A stretch of 17,622 nt of DNA. Origin: Agrocybe praecox (Eukaryota > Basidiomycota > Agaricomycetes > Agaricales > Agrocybaceae). The stretch is taken from contig CAXHKQ010000307.1 in the NCBI GenBank assembly GCA_964017145.1, positions 1-17,622 of the forward strand, written 5' to 3'. The translations under genes and the position numbers were made by a program. Below the pieces are notes generated by a model. That model was not told the origin of the DNA, ran no database searches, and worked only from the letters and a program-made list of their open reading frames with translations. Within the stretch, counting starts at the first letter, position 1, and each line of letters starts with the position of its first letter. Positions 17,504 to 17,622 of the stretch are shown here, in pieces.

Positions 17504-17622
17504 CTTCTTTACAAATTGTTTGTATTTCGTTTTTTTCGGCAAATTCGGGAAAATACACGTTTAACAAGAGGAATCGAATTTCATCGACATGCTCAGAATT
17601 TAAATTTTGACAATTCGGGAAA

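Larger units (their letters stand above)
15514..17622 (+). other. Synd: Large Synd intron, running off the window
   Basis: Starts with GTGAGT at 15514. No exon was recognised in the next 2.1 kb. It contains the TIR-like element at 15723-16000, the dispersed repeat copy at 16173-16236, a pyrimidine tract at 16501-16636 and the TIR element at 17064-17503. The SH3-encoding exon expected for Synd must lie further on. Confidence 0.65.

Overview
This is eukaryotic nuclear DNA, most likely from a dipteran insect and probably a mosquito. The genes are split by canonical GT-AG introns. Exons are GC-rich at third codon positions and sit in AT-rich, transposon-laden introns. The best-recognised protein, syndapin/PACSIN, reads very close to the fly orthologue. 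The mosquito assignment rests on the style and density of the mariner and terminal-inverted-repeat elements and is an inference. No prokaryotic operon, CRISPR array, rRNA or tRNA was seen.

Layout, left to right. (1) 1-833: intron holding a decayed mariner relic. (2) 834-1484 (+): last two coding exons of a WD-repeat-like protein that I could not name. (3) 1960-5065 (-): a complete four-exon gene for the lysosomal membrane protein TMEM192, 238 codons, converging on the WD gene. Its second intron carries a 1.1 kb foldback element and a compact 34-bp-TIR MITE. (4) 5066-6279: probable divergent promoter region. (5) 6280-7208 (+): first coding exon of an unrecognised acidic, Ser/Thr-rich protein, with a 5'UTR intron at 6138-6255. 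(6) 7209-10270: no exon recognised; two decayed mariner transposases (about 7560-8400 and 8900-9909, both minus strand) and small repeats. (7) 10271-15513 (+): five internal exons of syndapin, covering most of the F-BAR domain and the start of the variable linker. Its introns hold, in order, a three-copy ~300-bp tandem repeat interrupted by a 900-bp mariner with intact ends, a 450-bp TA-flanked MITE, and a 498-bp TIR element. (8) 15514-17622: the next syndapin intron, with more TIR elements and a long pyrimidine tract; the SH3 exon lies beyond the window.

The genes are not a functional cluster: a lysosomal membrane protein, a membrane-curvature adaptor and two unrecognised proteins happen to be neighbours. 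The unusual content is the repeat architecture. I found no evidence for a new gene system. The points most worth checking are the absence of syndapin's first F-BAR exons from the 3 kb upstream of exon 10271, the decoy 3' splice sites in the syndapin intron array, the large foldback inside TMEM192, and two TIR elements that share one architecture but have different ends.
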